A stretch of 64,000 nucleotides of DNA from Methanocella_A sp963769045 (GTDB lineage Archaea; Halobacteriota; Methanocellia; Methanocellales; Methanocellaceae). This document shows positions 49,269 through 57,517 of the stretch, in pieces; positions within the stretch are counted from its first letter, which is position 1, and every line of letters starts with the position of its first letter. The notes below the pieces were generated by a model, which ran no database searches, was not told the origin of the DNA, and worked only from the letters and a program-made list of their open reading frames with translations. A program made the position numbers and the translations under genes. Location: the NCBI GenBank assembly GCA_963769045.1, contig CAVYKK010000019.1, forward strand, positions 186,001-250,000. Direction: 5' to 3'.

Positions 49269-50312
49269 TCATATGAGCTCTGGCTCTTCATAGGTGACGA
49301 CATAGCGGTCACCAGAGGACTTGATCTCTTTGACTGTGGGCAACCTGATGTCCGTTTCCTGCCCGGTCACGACCGGGGACCCGTAGACCTTCGACAGGTA
49401 AGCCGGTGTTTTGCTGCCATCATGCAGCCGGGCATTGACAAACGCCTCATGCCGGGCCAGTCTCTCGCCTGTCAGGCAGTCGCACATCTCTTTCAGCCCT
49501 TCGATCTTCGATTCTATGGACGGACGGAGGCCGGGATCGACCTCGTATCCGGTAGAGTTCCTGCCGGCAGCTATCGCTGCAAACATCGTGGTGCCCGTGC
49601 CGAGGAACGGATCGAGCACATGGTCCCCCTGCACCGAGAACATGTTTATCAGCCGATATGGCAGGTCGATCGGGTATGCGGCCGACCGTTCCCTGGCGCC
49701 GTTGAGATGCTGAGACGTCCCCTTCAGGTCTTCCCAGACGTCGGAAAACCAGGCGTTGCGCTCCTCCCAGAAATATGCACTCCGGTGCCTGGCCGGCCTG
49801 TCTGCCGGCGAGAAAGCGCGTGTGCCGCCCTTGCGGAAAATACGGATGTGCTCGTGCTCCAGCGTCACGTACGCGTTGGGGGGCAGCATGCCGGACCCCA
49901 TGAACTTATTGGGCTTGTTGGTCTGCTTTCTCCACATGACAGGGGGCAACTCGTCATATCCGGCCTCGTGAAAAAAGCGTGCGATCCGGGTATGATTGGA
50001 GTACAGACGGAACGCGCCGTCGAGGGTCCTGGTAGCGTCGCCCACATTGACACACACGATGCCCGAAGGCGCCATCGTCCGGTCTACCTCACGCCAGACC
50101 CTGTCCAGCTCGCGGTGCATCAGCTCGTGAGCGAGCTTCCCGTCGCCCGAATCCATGGCGGGCTTCACCCCGGGGCTCATAGAGCAGAACAGTCGGTCCC
50201 ACATCTCGATCATCGGGTAAGGCGGCGAGGTCACGGTCAGATGGACGGAGCCCGCAGGGACATCGCTCATCTGGCGGGCATCTTTGAAGAACAGCCGGTG
50301 CTCGGTGATCAT
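49269..50312 (-). CDS. Orphan DNA methyltransferase, SPPY (N4-cytosine or N6-adenine) class
   Basis: 347 residues. Catalytic motif IV TSPPYPMIEMWDRLF near residue 29, followed late by motif I DPFLGTGTTMFAA near 236: the beta-class order (IV before I). The Ser-Pro-Pro-Tyr form suits N4-methylcytosine enzymes. The TSPPYPMIEMWD segment recalls archaeal CTAG methylases such as M.MthZI, but that is from memory. No restriction gene lies beside it, so it is probably a housekeeping orphan methylase acting in regulation or repair. Ketopantoate reductase lies 4 bp upstream in the same direction. Confidence 0.85.
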   Translation of the reverse strand: MITEHRLFFKDARQMSDVPAGSVHLTVTSPPYPMIEMWDRLFCSMSPGVKPAMDSGDGKLAHELMHRELDRVWREVDRTMAPSGIVCVNVGDATRTLDGAFRLYSNHTRIARFFHEAGYDELPPVMWRKQTNKPNKFMGSGMLPPNAYVTLEHEHIRIFRKGGTRAFSPADRPARHRSAYFWEERNAWFSDVWEDLKGTSQHLNGARERSAAYPIDLPYRLINMFSVQGDHVLDPFLGTGTTMFAAIAAGRNSTGYEVDPGLRPSIESKIEGLKEMCDCLTGERLARHEAFVNARLHDGSKTPAYLSKVYGSPVVTGQETDIRLPTVKEIKSSGDRYVVTYEEPELI

Positions 50313-50315
50313 GTC

Positions 50316-51209
50316 TCAGTGACCGTCCCTTTTCTCTATTCCTTTGATCAGCGCGGTAAGCGTGTCGTTGACCGGAGTGGGTAAGCCGTAGCGTCGTCCC
50401 AGCATGCCGATCACACCATTCAGGGCGTCGATCTCCGTGCGCTTTCCCCGGGACACGTCCTGCAGCATCGACGACCGGTTGCCCGCTGTTTCCCTGATAA
50501 CCCTGAACGTCTGCTCCACCGGATCGGCCTCCGTCCGGACCCCGACAGCCGCAGCGACCATGGCCGTCTCGGCAACGGCGGCAGTCGTCAGCGTTTTCAG
50601 CGCAGGCACCTCCAGCAGCATGCCATTTGTCAGGCCGGTAATGGCCGTGATGGCATTGATGCCCACGTTAGCGTATAGCTTTTCCCACTGTGCGGCATGG
50701 ATGTCCTCCGCTATCCTCGCCTTCAGCCCCGCCTTCGCCAGCGCGAGCAATGGCAGATCGAGGCGGTCACGTGCGCCAGGATCGACTGCCCCGAGGACCG
50801 TCTCGGTGTATCCTGCAACCTGCACCCTGCCGGGCTCCAGGAATGTGACGCCGCCGTATGTGAGGCCAGTGGCGATCCTGCAGGGGCTCAGGAAAGACGC
50901 CGCCGATTCTTCCGGGCCGAGGCCATTGTGGACGAGCACGACGATCGTCCCGGGGTTCACCGGCAGGCCTTCGACCGCGCCGGCAACGTCGTATGCCTTG
51001 ACGGTGACAAAGACCACGTCAGATAATACCGGTACCGCCGAGATCGCCGGCCGGGCGGCCGCCTCCAGTGCGCCGGTGACAGAAATCCCCTGCCGCAGCA
51101 CAGGGACATCCTTCTCCCGGCAGACAAGCGTGACGTCCTGCCCGGACGCGGCCATCATGGCGCTGTAGAAAGTCCCCAGCGCACCGGCACCGATGACGCT
51201 GATCTTCAT
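50316..51209 (-). CDS. panE: 2-dehydropantoate 2-reductase (ketopantoate reductase)
   Basis: 297 residues; reduces ketopantoate to pantoate with NADPH in coenzyme A synthesis. GAGALGTFYSAMMAASG at the N-terminus is the NADP-binding site; WEKLYANVGINAITAI near 175 holds the catalytic lysine and the conserved asparagine; SSMLQDVSRGKRTEIDALNG near 243 is the classic second motif. The ATG at 51209 is preferred: a TATA box ATATACAT lies 26 bases upstream and the longer frame to 51314 reads repeats. An in-frame ATG at 51218 is possible. Probably co-transcribed with the methylase. Confidence 0.92.
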   Translation of the reverse strand: MKISVIGAGALGTFYSAMMAASGQDVTLVCREKDVPVLRQGISVTGALEAAARPAISAVPVLSDVVFVTVKAYDVAGAVEGLPVNPGTIVVLVHNGLGPEESAASFLSPCRIATGLTYGGVTFLEPGRVQVAGYTETVLGAVDPGARDRLDLPLLALAKAGLKARIAEDIHAAQWEKLYANVGINAITAITGLTNGMLLEVPALKTLTTAAVAETAMVAAAVGVRTEADPVEQTFRVIRETAGNRSSMLQDVSRGKRTEIDALNGVIGMLGRRYGLPTPVNDTLTALIKGIEKRDGH

Positions 51210-51364
51210 GATAGCCATGTAGACAAGCAATGTATATCTGGTTTCCGTGAGCCGCCATGGGCGGGGCTTATCGTCGCATGCCTGGCAGGCGGGCGCTCGC
51301 GCATGCGTAAACATAAGCGGATGGGCTGCAGCAGACCAATGAATTAACCGGTCTTAGAATAGGG

Positions 51365-51763
51365 TTACTCGGCCTTAGGCTCCTCGGCCTTAGGCTCCTC
51401 GGCCTTAGGCTCCTCGATCTTGAAGACTTCCTTGAACCGGTCTTCGTTGAGCCTGAGGCGTATCTTGGGCCGGCCGTAGGGCGCCCGGACGTTCTCTTCG
51501 TAGATGACACCTATGCCTTCCAGATAGTCCTTGCGGCGCGAGAAGGTGGCCTTGGAGGCTAACTGCGTGTGCTCGCCCCAGGCGACCACGTCGAAGAAAA
51601 GCTCCTCGTTGATAGCCGCCGCCAGTAACAGCACGGCGACAAGGTCAAGCGTATTTGGCTTTAGTACAGTGTAACGGTTGTCCGACAGTAGCTTGCTGAG
51701 CTTGATAAAGTCCTGAATGGTATTATGGCCCAATAGCGCATGCGCAGGGTCGGAGTGTTCCAT
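51365..51763 (-). CDS. Winged-helix-like protein with EEPKA repeat tail
   Basis: 132 residues. LASKATFSRRKDYLEGIGVI then YGRPKIRLRLNEDRF fits the recognition helix and wing of a DNA-binding winged helix; the N-terminus (NTIQDFIKLSKLLSDNRY) is helical. The tail EEPKAEEPKAEEPKAE comes from a 15-bp DNA unit repeated three times in tandem (51369-51413). Similar small transcription-factor-like proteins are common in methanogens, without known targets. TATA-like AATATAGTT precedes the ATG. Confidence is moderate. Confidence 0.6.
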   Translation of the reverse strand: MEHSDPAHALLGHNTIQDFIKLSKLLSDNRYTVLKPNTLDLVAVLLLAAAINEELFFDVVAWGEHTQLASKATFSRRKDYLEGIGVIYEENVRAPYGRPKIRLRLNEDRFKEVFKIEEPKAEEPKAEEPKAE

Positions 51764-51835
51764 AGATAGGAACTATATTAAGTCGGGATATAACTATCTT
51801 TTGCTTAATAACCGTCGGATAAAAAATGGCGCCGC

Positions 51836-53128
51836 CTATGCCTGATTTGATCCCGGCGCCGGGCACGCGGGCGGCATCCTGGACAGGCGCTGCTCCAGCT
51901 GGCGCAGTACAGTCTCGCGTGCGTCGACCGAAGCCCTGATGCACGGGTGCCCGCCATCGTCCGCGCCGTATTCCACTCCGCGGACGACCGCGGTCTCGTG
52001 CAGCCATGAAAGTAGCGAGATGCCCTCTTCCGTGGAGGGCAGTGTCACCACGGCACAGGCCCATTTGGGCAGGTACCGGGACATGAGCAGCTGCAGCTCG
52101 TCGAGCCCCTCGCAGGTCTTCGCCGATATCGTGACCGGGTGCGGCGCGAGATGGGCGATGGCGTCCTTCGTCCTCTGCAGCTCCGCCGGGTCCGCCTTAT
52201 CGCACTTGTTCAGCGCGGTGATCACCGGCACCGGCCCGATCTCCTGCCACATGGTATCGTGACAGGTGACCAGCTTGTCGAGGACGGCCTCCGCCGGCTC
52301 GCTGGCGTCCACGACGAGAATGATCAGGTCCGCCTGATAGATCTCCTCCAGCGTCGAGCGAAACGCCTCGACCATGAAGTGCGGCAGGTCCTTGATGAAG
52401 CCGACCGTATCGGTCAGCAGCGTCCGGCGGCCGTCCAGCTCGAGCAGCCGCGTGGTCGGCACCAGCGTGGTGAACAGCTGGTCCTTCATGACCACGGCCT
52501 CCCCGGTAAGGGCGTTCATCAGGGTGCTCTTGCCCGCGTTGGTGTAGCCGGCGAGCGCGACCATGTCGAACCCGCGCTCCTTGCGCTGGCGCCGGGTCTG
52601 GCCCTGCCGTTTCCGGATCACGGCCAGCTCAGCCTGTATTTTTGCGATTTTCCCGGTGATCTCGCTCTCATAAATGTCTGCCTGGTACCGGCCGAGGCCT
52701 TTGAAGCCGGGCTGCTCGCCCTTTTTCGCCAGCGTGACCTTGATCCGCGCCTTCGGGCGCTCGTAGATCAGGCTGGCCAGCTCTACCTGCAGCTTCGCTT
52801 CGCGGGTGCGCGCCCGTTTTGCGAATATCTCCAGGATGAGGTTGAACCGGTCGATGACCTCGACCTTGCAGGCCTTCGAGAGATTGTAGATCTGCACCGC
52901 GCTGAGCCGGTCGTCGAAAATGAGCTTGTCCGGCTTTACCCGCTCCACCAGGGCGGCGATCTCCTCGACCTTGCCCTTGCCCACGTTGAAGGCCTTGTCC
53001 GGCGTGCGCACCTGCGACACACGGTCCAGTATCTCATAGCCCGCGGAATGCGCGAGCTCTTCAAGCTCGTCGAAGCTATCGTCTTTCTCCTTCGGGTCTA
53101 TCCTCTTCACCAGTATTGCGCTCGGCAT
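51836..53128 (-). CDS. hflX: GTPase HflX
   Basis: 430 residues. N-terminal HflX domain with KVEEIAALVERVKPDKLIFDD, the helical linker ELASLIYERPKARIKVTLAKK, then the G domain: ALAGYTNAGKST (G1), DTVGFIKDLPH (G3), ALNKCDKAD (G4) and TISAKTCEG (G5). HflX binds the 50S ribosome and splits stalled ribosomes. The ATG follows AGGAGATC exactly. Its first 53 bases overlap the end of the DUF2209-like gene upstream, so both are in one operon. Confidence 0.96.
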   Translation of the reverse strand: MPSAILVKRIDPKEKDDSFDELEELAHSAGYEILDRVSQVRTPDKAFNVGKGKVEEIAALVERVKPDKLIFDDRLSAVQIYNLSKACKVEVIDRFNLILEIFAKRARTREAKLQVELASLIYERPKARIKVTLAKKGEQPGFKGLGRYQADIYESEITGKIAKIQAELAVIRKRQGQTRRQRKERGFDMVALAGYTNAGKSTLMNALTGEAVVMKDQLFTTLVPTTRLLELDGRRTLLTDTVGFIKDLPHFMVEAFRSTLEEIYQADLIILVVDASEPAEAVLDKLVTCHDTMWQEIGPVPVITALNKCDKADPAELQRTKDAIAHLAPHPVTISAKTCEGLDELQLLMSRYLPKWACAVVTLPSTEEGISLLSWLHETAVVRGVEYGADDGGHPCIRASVDARETVLRQLEQRLSRMPPACPAPGSNQA

Positions 53129-53498
53129 TGATCTCCTGTAGCAGGCGGTGCACCGCGAGCGAGACGTGGTGCGCGACCTCTATGGCTCTACGCTCTCCAA
53201 TGCTCTCCGCATATTTGAACTTTCTACCGAGCATGACCTCGACCCGCCACTCCGGGTATCCGTAGAACTCACCGTGCTCACTCACGATCAGGCCCTCGAA
53301 ACGCGCGGCGGCCGAACTGATGATGCCGGCGACTTCCTCGACCGAAACGTCCCCGGCGAACCGGCGGACGATCTTCATGTCGTCGATGCGCTGGATATTG
53401 ATCGGCGACAGCTCGACGGCGACGGCGACACAGACTAAAAGATAGCGCCCGTCCGGCATTTTGTGACGCCCCGAGATGTCGATGGCCACGACCTGCAA
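53076..53498 (-). CDS. DUF2209-like archaeal protein
   Basis: 140 residues starting at TTG (MQVVAIDISGRHKMPDGRYL) with GGGAG seven bases before it. The VAIDISG motif at the N-terminus and EHGEFYGYPEWRVEVMLGRK in the middle recall the archaeal DUF2209 family and an RNase H-like fold, in which the first aspartate is catalytic. Function unknown. It overlaps HflX by 53 bp. The frame stays open to 53621 but that part reads through repeat words. Confidence 0.65.
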   Translation of the reverse strand: MQVVAIDISGRHKMPDGRYLLVCVAVAVELSPINIQRIDDMKIVRRFAGDVSVEEVAGIISSAAARFEGLIVSEHGEFYGYPEWRVEVMLGRKFKYAESIGERRAIEVAHHVSLAVHRLLQEINAERNTGEEDRPEGERR

Positions 53499-53545
53499 AG
53501 TCCCGCTCCCGTGTAATAAAAGAGATGCGAACGACAAAAGCGTTA

Positions 53546-53766
53546 CGCTGTTGAGGTCACGGAGGTTACGGAGGTCACAGAGTTTCACCACAGAGGCCAC
53601 AGAGGTCACAGAGGACGACACAGAGGATATTTAATGAAAAGGCTTCCCGTTGCCATCTTTTAAAAAGTCCTCTGTGCATACCTCTGTGGCCTCTGTGACC
53701 TCTGTGCTGAGCTCTGTGACCTATAGAAACCTCCGTGACCTCCATCGATAGAAACCTCCGAGACCT
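53546..53766. repeat. Composite inverted repeat of GAGGTCACA words
   Basis: Left part: GAGGTCACGGAGGTTACGG, CCACAGAGGCCACAGAGGTC, GACACAGAGGAT. Right part: CCTCTGTGCATACCTCTGTGG, CCTCTGTGACCTCTGTGCTG, CTCTGTGACC, CCTCCGTGACC. The central ATTTAATGAAAAGGCTTCCC with TTTTAAAAAGTCC is similar to the loops at 14.8, 47.7 and 54.5 kb. It lies between the DUF2209-like gene and the nitroreductase stop codon, which it touches. Confidence 0.8.
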
Positions 53767-54282
53767 CTAAAACGGCGGCGAGGAGCCCCGGTGGCCGTAC
53801 ATCCCCAGGTGTACGAGGTCGTCGAGGTTCTTCCGCGGCCGGGCGTCCGGCGATTCTGCCGGGTACCCCATGGCCAGGCAGGACACGACCTTCATGTCGG
53901 GCGGGATATGGAGCAGCGATTTCAGGTGGTCCTCGTTGAAGTAGCCGACGTAGCAGGAGCCGATGCCGTTGTCCCAGGCGGTCAGTACCATGTTCTCGAG
54001 CACGATGGCCCCGTCGATCACGTACCATTTATCATGGGGATCGCCGATGCAGACGACGAAAACATCGCAACCTTCCACGTAGTCGCAGTTGTTGCATGCG
54101 ATGGCCATCGACTTCTTCGTGTCCCGGTCCCGCACGACGATTACCGCCCACGGCTGGCGATTTGCCGCCGACGGGGCCAGCCGTCCGGCTTCCAGTATTT
54201 TGCGCATCAGGTCGTCGGGGATGCGCCGGTCCTCATACTTCCTTATGCTCCTGCGGGTTTCGATGGCCTTGAAAACGTCCAT
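53767..54282 (-). CDS. Nitroreductase-family flavoprotein
   Basis: 171 residues. MDVFKAIETRRSIRKYEDRRIP is the FMN-binding start of the family, and APSAANRQPWAVIVV near residue 37 and GSCYVGYFN near 126 are further FMN contacts. It reduces nitro groups, quinones or related electron acceptors with NAD(P)H as a dimer. CNNCDYVEGCDVFVVC in the middle is unusually cysteine-rich. Single gene between two composite repeats. Physiological substrate unknown. Confidence 0.93.
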   Translation of the reverse strand: MDVFKAIETRRSIRKYEDRRIPDDLMRKILEAGRLAPSAANRQPWAVIVVRDRDTKKSMAIACNNCDYVEGCDVFVVCIGDPHDKWYVIDGAIVLENMVLTAWDNGIGSCYVGYFNEDHLKSLLHIPPDMKVVSCLAMGYPAESPDARPRKNLDDLVHLGMYGHRGSSPPF

Positions 54283-54402
54283 GGCTCAAGCTCCATATTA
54301 TTATTCACAACGTAAATATAAAAATGCTACCGGCACAATGGACACAATGTGCACCATGTAGCCGGTTTAATAATTATCAATCAAATGTTGTTTAGACTGA
54401 GC

Positions 54403-54532
54403 AGGCATTCAACACGAAGGCCACAATGGCCACAAAGGCCACAACGGGCCTTTTAGAAAGAGGCCGTGCAAACCCTTTCTTTAAACGTACTTTGTGGCCT
54501 TGTGGCCTTTGTGGCCTTCGTGTTGAATGCCT
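54403..54532. repeat. Composite inverted repeat with 22-bp perfect arms
   Basis: Bases 54403-54424 (AGGCATTCAACACGAAGGCC then AC) are the exact complement of 54511-54532. Between them tandem GGCCACAA words face GTGGCCTTTGTGGCC words. The loop CTTTTAGAAAGAGGC and CTTTAAACGTACTTTG matches that at 14733-14876. It lies after the nitroreductase start and before the P1B-ATPase stop. Confidence 0.85.
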
Positions 54533-54567
54533 TATAGATGTATACAAAAATTGTCATGAGCGATCGG

Positions 54568-56943
54568 TTACCGTAACAGTCGCATGCCGTTGAGGATGAC
54601 AATGATCGCCGCGCCAGTGTCCGCGAACATGGCCATCCACAGGTTGGACAGCCCGATCAGCGTTAAGGCGATAAAGGCGACCTTGACGACGAGCGAGAAC
54701 GTGACATTCTGCCAGATTATGCCCATGGTGCGCCGGCCGAGGCGGATCAGGTACTCCAGCCGGGTGAGGTCGTTGGACATCAGGGCAATGTCGGCCGTCT
54801 CGATGGCCGTGTCCGAGCCGGTGGCGCCCATGGCGATCCCGATGTTCGCTTCCGCGAGCGCCGGGGCGTCGTTGACACCGTCGCCGACCATGGCTACGTG
54901 ACCGTACTTCTTCTTCATCTCCGCGATCCTGGCTACCTTGTCCTGCGGTAGCAGGCCTGCATAATACTCGTCTACGCCGGTCTTGCCTGCGATGACCCTG
55001 GCCGTGCTCTCGCTGTCGCCGGTTAGCATCGCCAGGTGAGGGATGCCCGTATCACGTAGCCCTGTGATCGCGGCTTCGCTGTTGCCACGGACCCTGTCCA
55101 TGATGCCGAATACCGCCATTACGCCCTGCGGCCCGTTGAGGAGGACCGTGGTCATGCCTTCACCCTCGAAATGCGTGACCTCCGCCTGCACTGGCGCCGG
55201 AAGCGTCCCGAACATCCGGGAACCGCCAATCTCGTATCTGACCCCGTTCACCTGCGCGCTCACGCCCAGGCCGGGCGTCGCCTCGAAGGCCTCGACTCGC
55301 TGGAGGCTGAGCATGTCCCCGCTGCCGTTTGCCCGGATGATGGCCGAGGCCAGCGGGTGCTCCGACCGCTGCTCGACCGCCGCGGCGATACGGATGGCCT
55401 CCTCGTTCGTGCACCCGAAGGTCGCGACCCTGGCGACTTCCGGCCGGCCCTCGGTCAGCGTCCCGGTCTTGTCGAACGCGATGGCCTTGATGCGGCTGCA
55501 TTCCTCCAGGTAGGTGCCGCCCTTGATGAGCACGCCGTGTCTGGATGCGTTGCCGATCGCGGCGACGATCGAGACCGGTGTGGAAATGACCAGTGCACAG
55601 GGACAGGCGATGACCAGCAGCACCAGCGCCCGATAGAACCATACGTCGAACGGCTGGCCGAACAGCGCGGGCAGCACGGCTATCCCGGACGCGATGACCA
55701 GTACGATCGGCGTGTAGTAGCGCGCGAACCGGTCGACGAACTCCTGCGCAGGCGCCTTGCGGCCCTGGGCCTCCTCGACCATATGCACGATCCTCGACAG
55801 GGTATTGTCCTCGTATGTGGACGTGGCCCGGACCTCAAGAGTCCCGTGCTCGTTCAGCGTGCCCGCGTAGACCGGGCTGCCCCGCATCTTAGCCTCGGGC
55901 AGCGACTCGCCGGTGATCGGGGCCTGGTTGACGGTGGACGTGCCTGCCGTAACGACGCCATCCAGGGCGATGCGCTCGCCAGGCCGGATGACCAGGATCT
56001 CGCCAGGCCGGATGTCCCGGGCGGCCACTCGCACCTCGATATTATCTCTCATCACGCTGGCCTCGCCGGGCGTGAGCGTGATGAGCGACTTGATCGAGTT
56101 GCGGGTCCGGTCGAGCGTATAGGACTGCAGGGCGTAGCCTACTGAGAACAGAAAGATGACGGCCGCCGCCTCTTCCCACTGGTTGATAAGGATGGCGCCG
56201 GCCACGGCTATGGTCATTAACATGTTCATGTCGGGTGTCAACGCCCGCGCCGAGTACAGGGCGCTCCGGAAGATGTAAAAGCCGCCTGCTGCGATGGCAA
56301 ACGCGAAAGCGGCGATCGACACGTACCATGGGAAGCCAAGGAATGACGCGGCCGTGCCTGCGACCAGCCCGACGCCTGCGACCAGCGCCGAGAGTGTCCG
56401 GCGGTGCTTAAGGATGAACGGCTCTTCTTTCTGGCCGTTGCCCAGAAGCTTATATGTGTAGCCCATGCCCGCAATTGCTTTGCCGATCTTATCGACGTCT
56501 CCGGAATACTCCACGGTCAGGATGGCGGCAGCGAAGTTCATACGGGCCGAGGAAACGCCGGGCATGCCGGCCACGTATTTCTCCAGCTTTACGGCACAGT
56601 CGTAACAGTCCAGGCCCTCGATCTCGAACTCGTCGGTGCGGACGCCTTCTATCGATGCGCGATACCCGGCGCCATCGATGGCCTTCAGTATCTTCTTCAT
56701 CTCACCACGGTGCTCGACGGTGAGGATGCCCGTGGCAAAGTTAAGATCGGCCTGCTCTATGCCGGGGATGGCCTTCAGCGATGCCGCCAGCTTCTCCGCG
56801 CAGTCGGCACAGTCCATGCCCGATATCCTGATCCGGTCTTTCCGGCATGCCTGCCCGACCGGACTGGCTTCAGTCGATCCCGGCGCTTCCGCGTGGCACT
56901 GGCAGCTACTGTCCGTACAAGTTTTTTTCTCTGTCATCCTCAT
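54568..56943 (-). CDS. P1B-type heavy-metal ATPase, zinc/cadmium/lead type
   Basis: 791 residues; exports Zn(II), Cd(II) or Pb(II) across the membrane. Two N-terminal HMA metal-binding domains with GMDCADC and GLDCYDC; membrane helix 6 with the metal site VIACPCALV near residue 446; phosphorylation site DKTGTLTEG near 489; SEHPLASAI (HP motif) and GDGVNDAPAL. A Cys/His-rich leader (CTDSSCQCHA) precedes. The DCADC/DCYDC form of the metal motif with an acidic residue is typical of the Zn/Cd group. It follows an ArsR repressor by 12 bp in one operon. Confidence 0.95.
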   Translation of the reverse strand: MRMTEKKTCTDSSCQCHAEAPGSTEASPVGQACRKDRIRISGMDCADCAEKLAASLKAIPGIEQADLNFATGILTVEHRGEMKKILKAIDGAGYRASIEGVRTDEFEIEGLDCYDCAVKLEKYVAGMPGVSSARMNFAAAILTVEYSGDVDKIGKAIAGMGYTYKLLGNGQKEEPFILKHRRTLSALVAGVGLVAGTAASFLGFPWYVSIAAFAFAIAAGGFYIFRSALYSARALTPDMNMLMTIAVAGAILINQWEEAAAVIFLFSVGYALQSYTLDRTRNSIKSLITLTPGEASVMRDNIEVRVAARDIRPGEILVIRPGERIALDGVVTAGTSTVNQAPITGESLPEAKMRGSPVYAGTLNEHGTLEVRATSTYEDNTLSRIVHMVEEAQGRKAPAQEFVDRFARYYTPIVLVIASGIAVLPALFGQPFDVWFYRALVLLVIACPCALVISTPVSIVAAIGNASRHGVLIKGGTYLEECSRIKAIAFDKTGTLTEGRPEVARVATFGCTNEEAIRIAAAVEQRSEHPLASAIIRANGSGDMLSLQRVEAFEATPGLGVSAQVNGVRYEIGGSRMFGTLPAPVQAEVTHFEGEGMTTVLLNGPQGVMAVFGIMDRVRGNSEAAITGLRDTGIPHLAMLTGDSESTARVIAGKTGVDEYYAGLLPQDKVARIAEMKKKYGHVAMVGDGVNDAPALAEANIGIAMGATGSDTAIETADIALMSNDLTRLEYLIRLGRRTMGIIWQNVTFSLVVKVAFIALTLIGLSNLWMAMFADTGAAIIVILNGMRLLR

Positions 56944-56955
56944 CCCTTTTTCTCT

Positions 56956-57282
56956 TCAGTCGTGGCCGATGTGCTCCATGCCCTGCTCGAACAGCTCTTT
57001 GACGTGGGCGTCATCGATTGAGTAGTATATCCACTTGCCTTCGCGGCGCGACTTGACCACCCTGTGGGCTTTGAGCGTGTGGAGCTGGTGCGAGATCGCC
57101 GACTGGGTCATATCCAGGCGACTGGCAATCTCCTGCACCCGCAGTTCGCCCCCCGAGAGCGCGTCCAGGATACGCAGCCTCGTGGCATCGCCTAAGACCT
57201 TGAACAGCTCGGAGGCCCGGACAAAGTCCTCGATGCTCTTTTTATTGGCCCTGCTATTGAACTCGTTGGAATGCTTTAACAT
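56956..57282 (-). CDS. ArsR/SmtB-family metal-sensing repressor (zinc type)
   Basis: 108 residues, winged helix. SASRLDMTQSAISHQLHTLKA-like recognition helix near 53-73 and KWIYYSIDD wing. The last helix holds the full alpha-5 metal site D91-x-H93-x10-H104-x2-H107, the pattern of zinc/cobalt sensors CzrA and SmtB, and no alpha-3 cysteine site exists. It represses the following P1B-ATPase until zinc binds. The ATG at 57282 directly adjoins a 24-bp inverted repeat that should be its operator. Confidence 0.95.
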   Translation of the reverse strand: MLKHSNEFNSRANKKSIEDFVRASELFKVLGDATRLRILDALSGGELRVQEIASRLDMTQSAISHQLHTLKAHRVVKSRREGKWIYYSIDDAHVKELFEQGMEHIGHD

Positions 57283-57306
57283 ATGAATATATGCTCACAT
57301 ATTCAT
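57283..57306 (-). promoter_or_regulatory. Imperfect 11-2-11 inverted repeat, probable ArsR operator
   Basis: ATGAATATATG (57283-57293), CT, CACATATTCAT (57296-57306): arms match at 10 of 11 bases. It touches the arsR start codon and lies inside the presumed promoter (TATTAATATTATG upstream on the minus strand). SmtB-type operators have this 12-2-12-like form, so control by the encoded repressor is likely. Confidence 0.75.
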
Positions 57307-57517
57307 CATAATATTAATACTTTCTTAAAATACGCGAAAGATACTGTTAATGATTAGTTTACACTGCTAATGTCCGATGTGTAATGGCGACTTACAGGAT
57401 ACACGGCCAGAACCAGAAGCGCAGACGATGCTACGTCATCAGGCTAAATCTTCGCTTGCTGAATTGTCCAACACCAGATATATCATTCATCGATAAACTG
57501 GCTTTTCTTCTTACAGT
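57307..57517. other. Gap between the arsR operator and the repeat tract
   Basis: About 210 bp with no gene. It includes the arsR promoter and a stretch (57350-57500) without repeats or notable structure. Confidence 0.5.

Noticed and set aside
52139..53131. 330-residue frame opposite hflX
   Set aside because: Antisense shadow of hflX with no recognisable domain.
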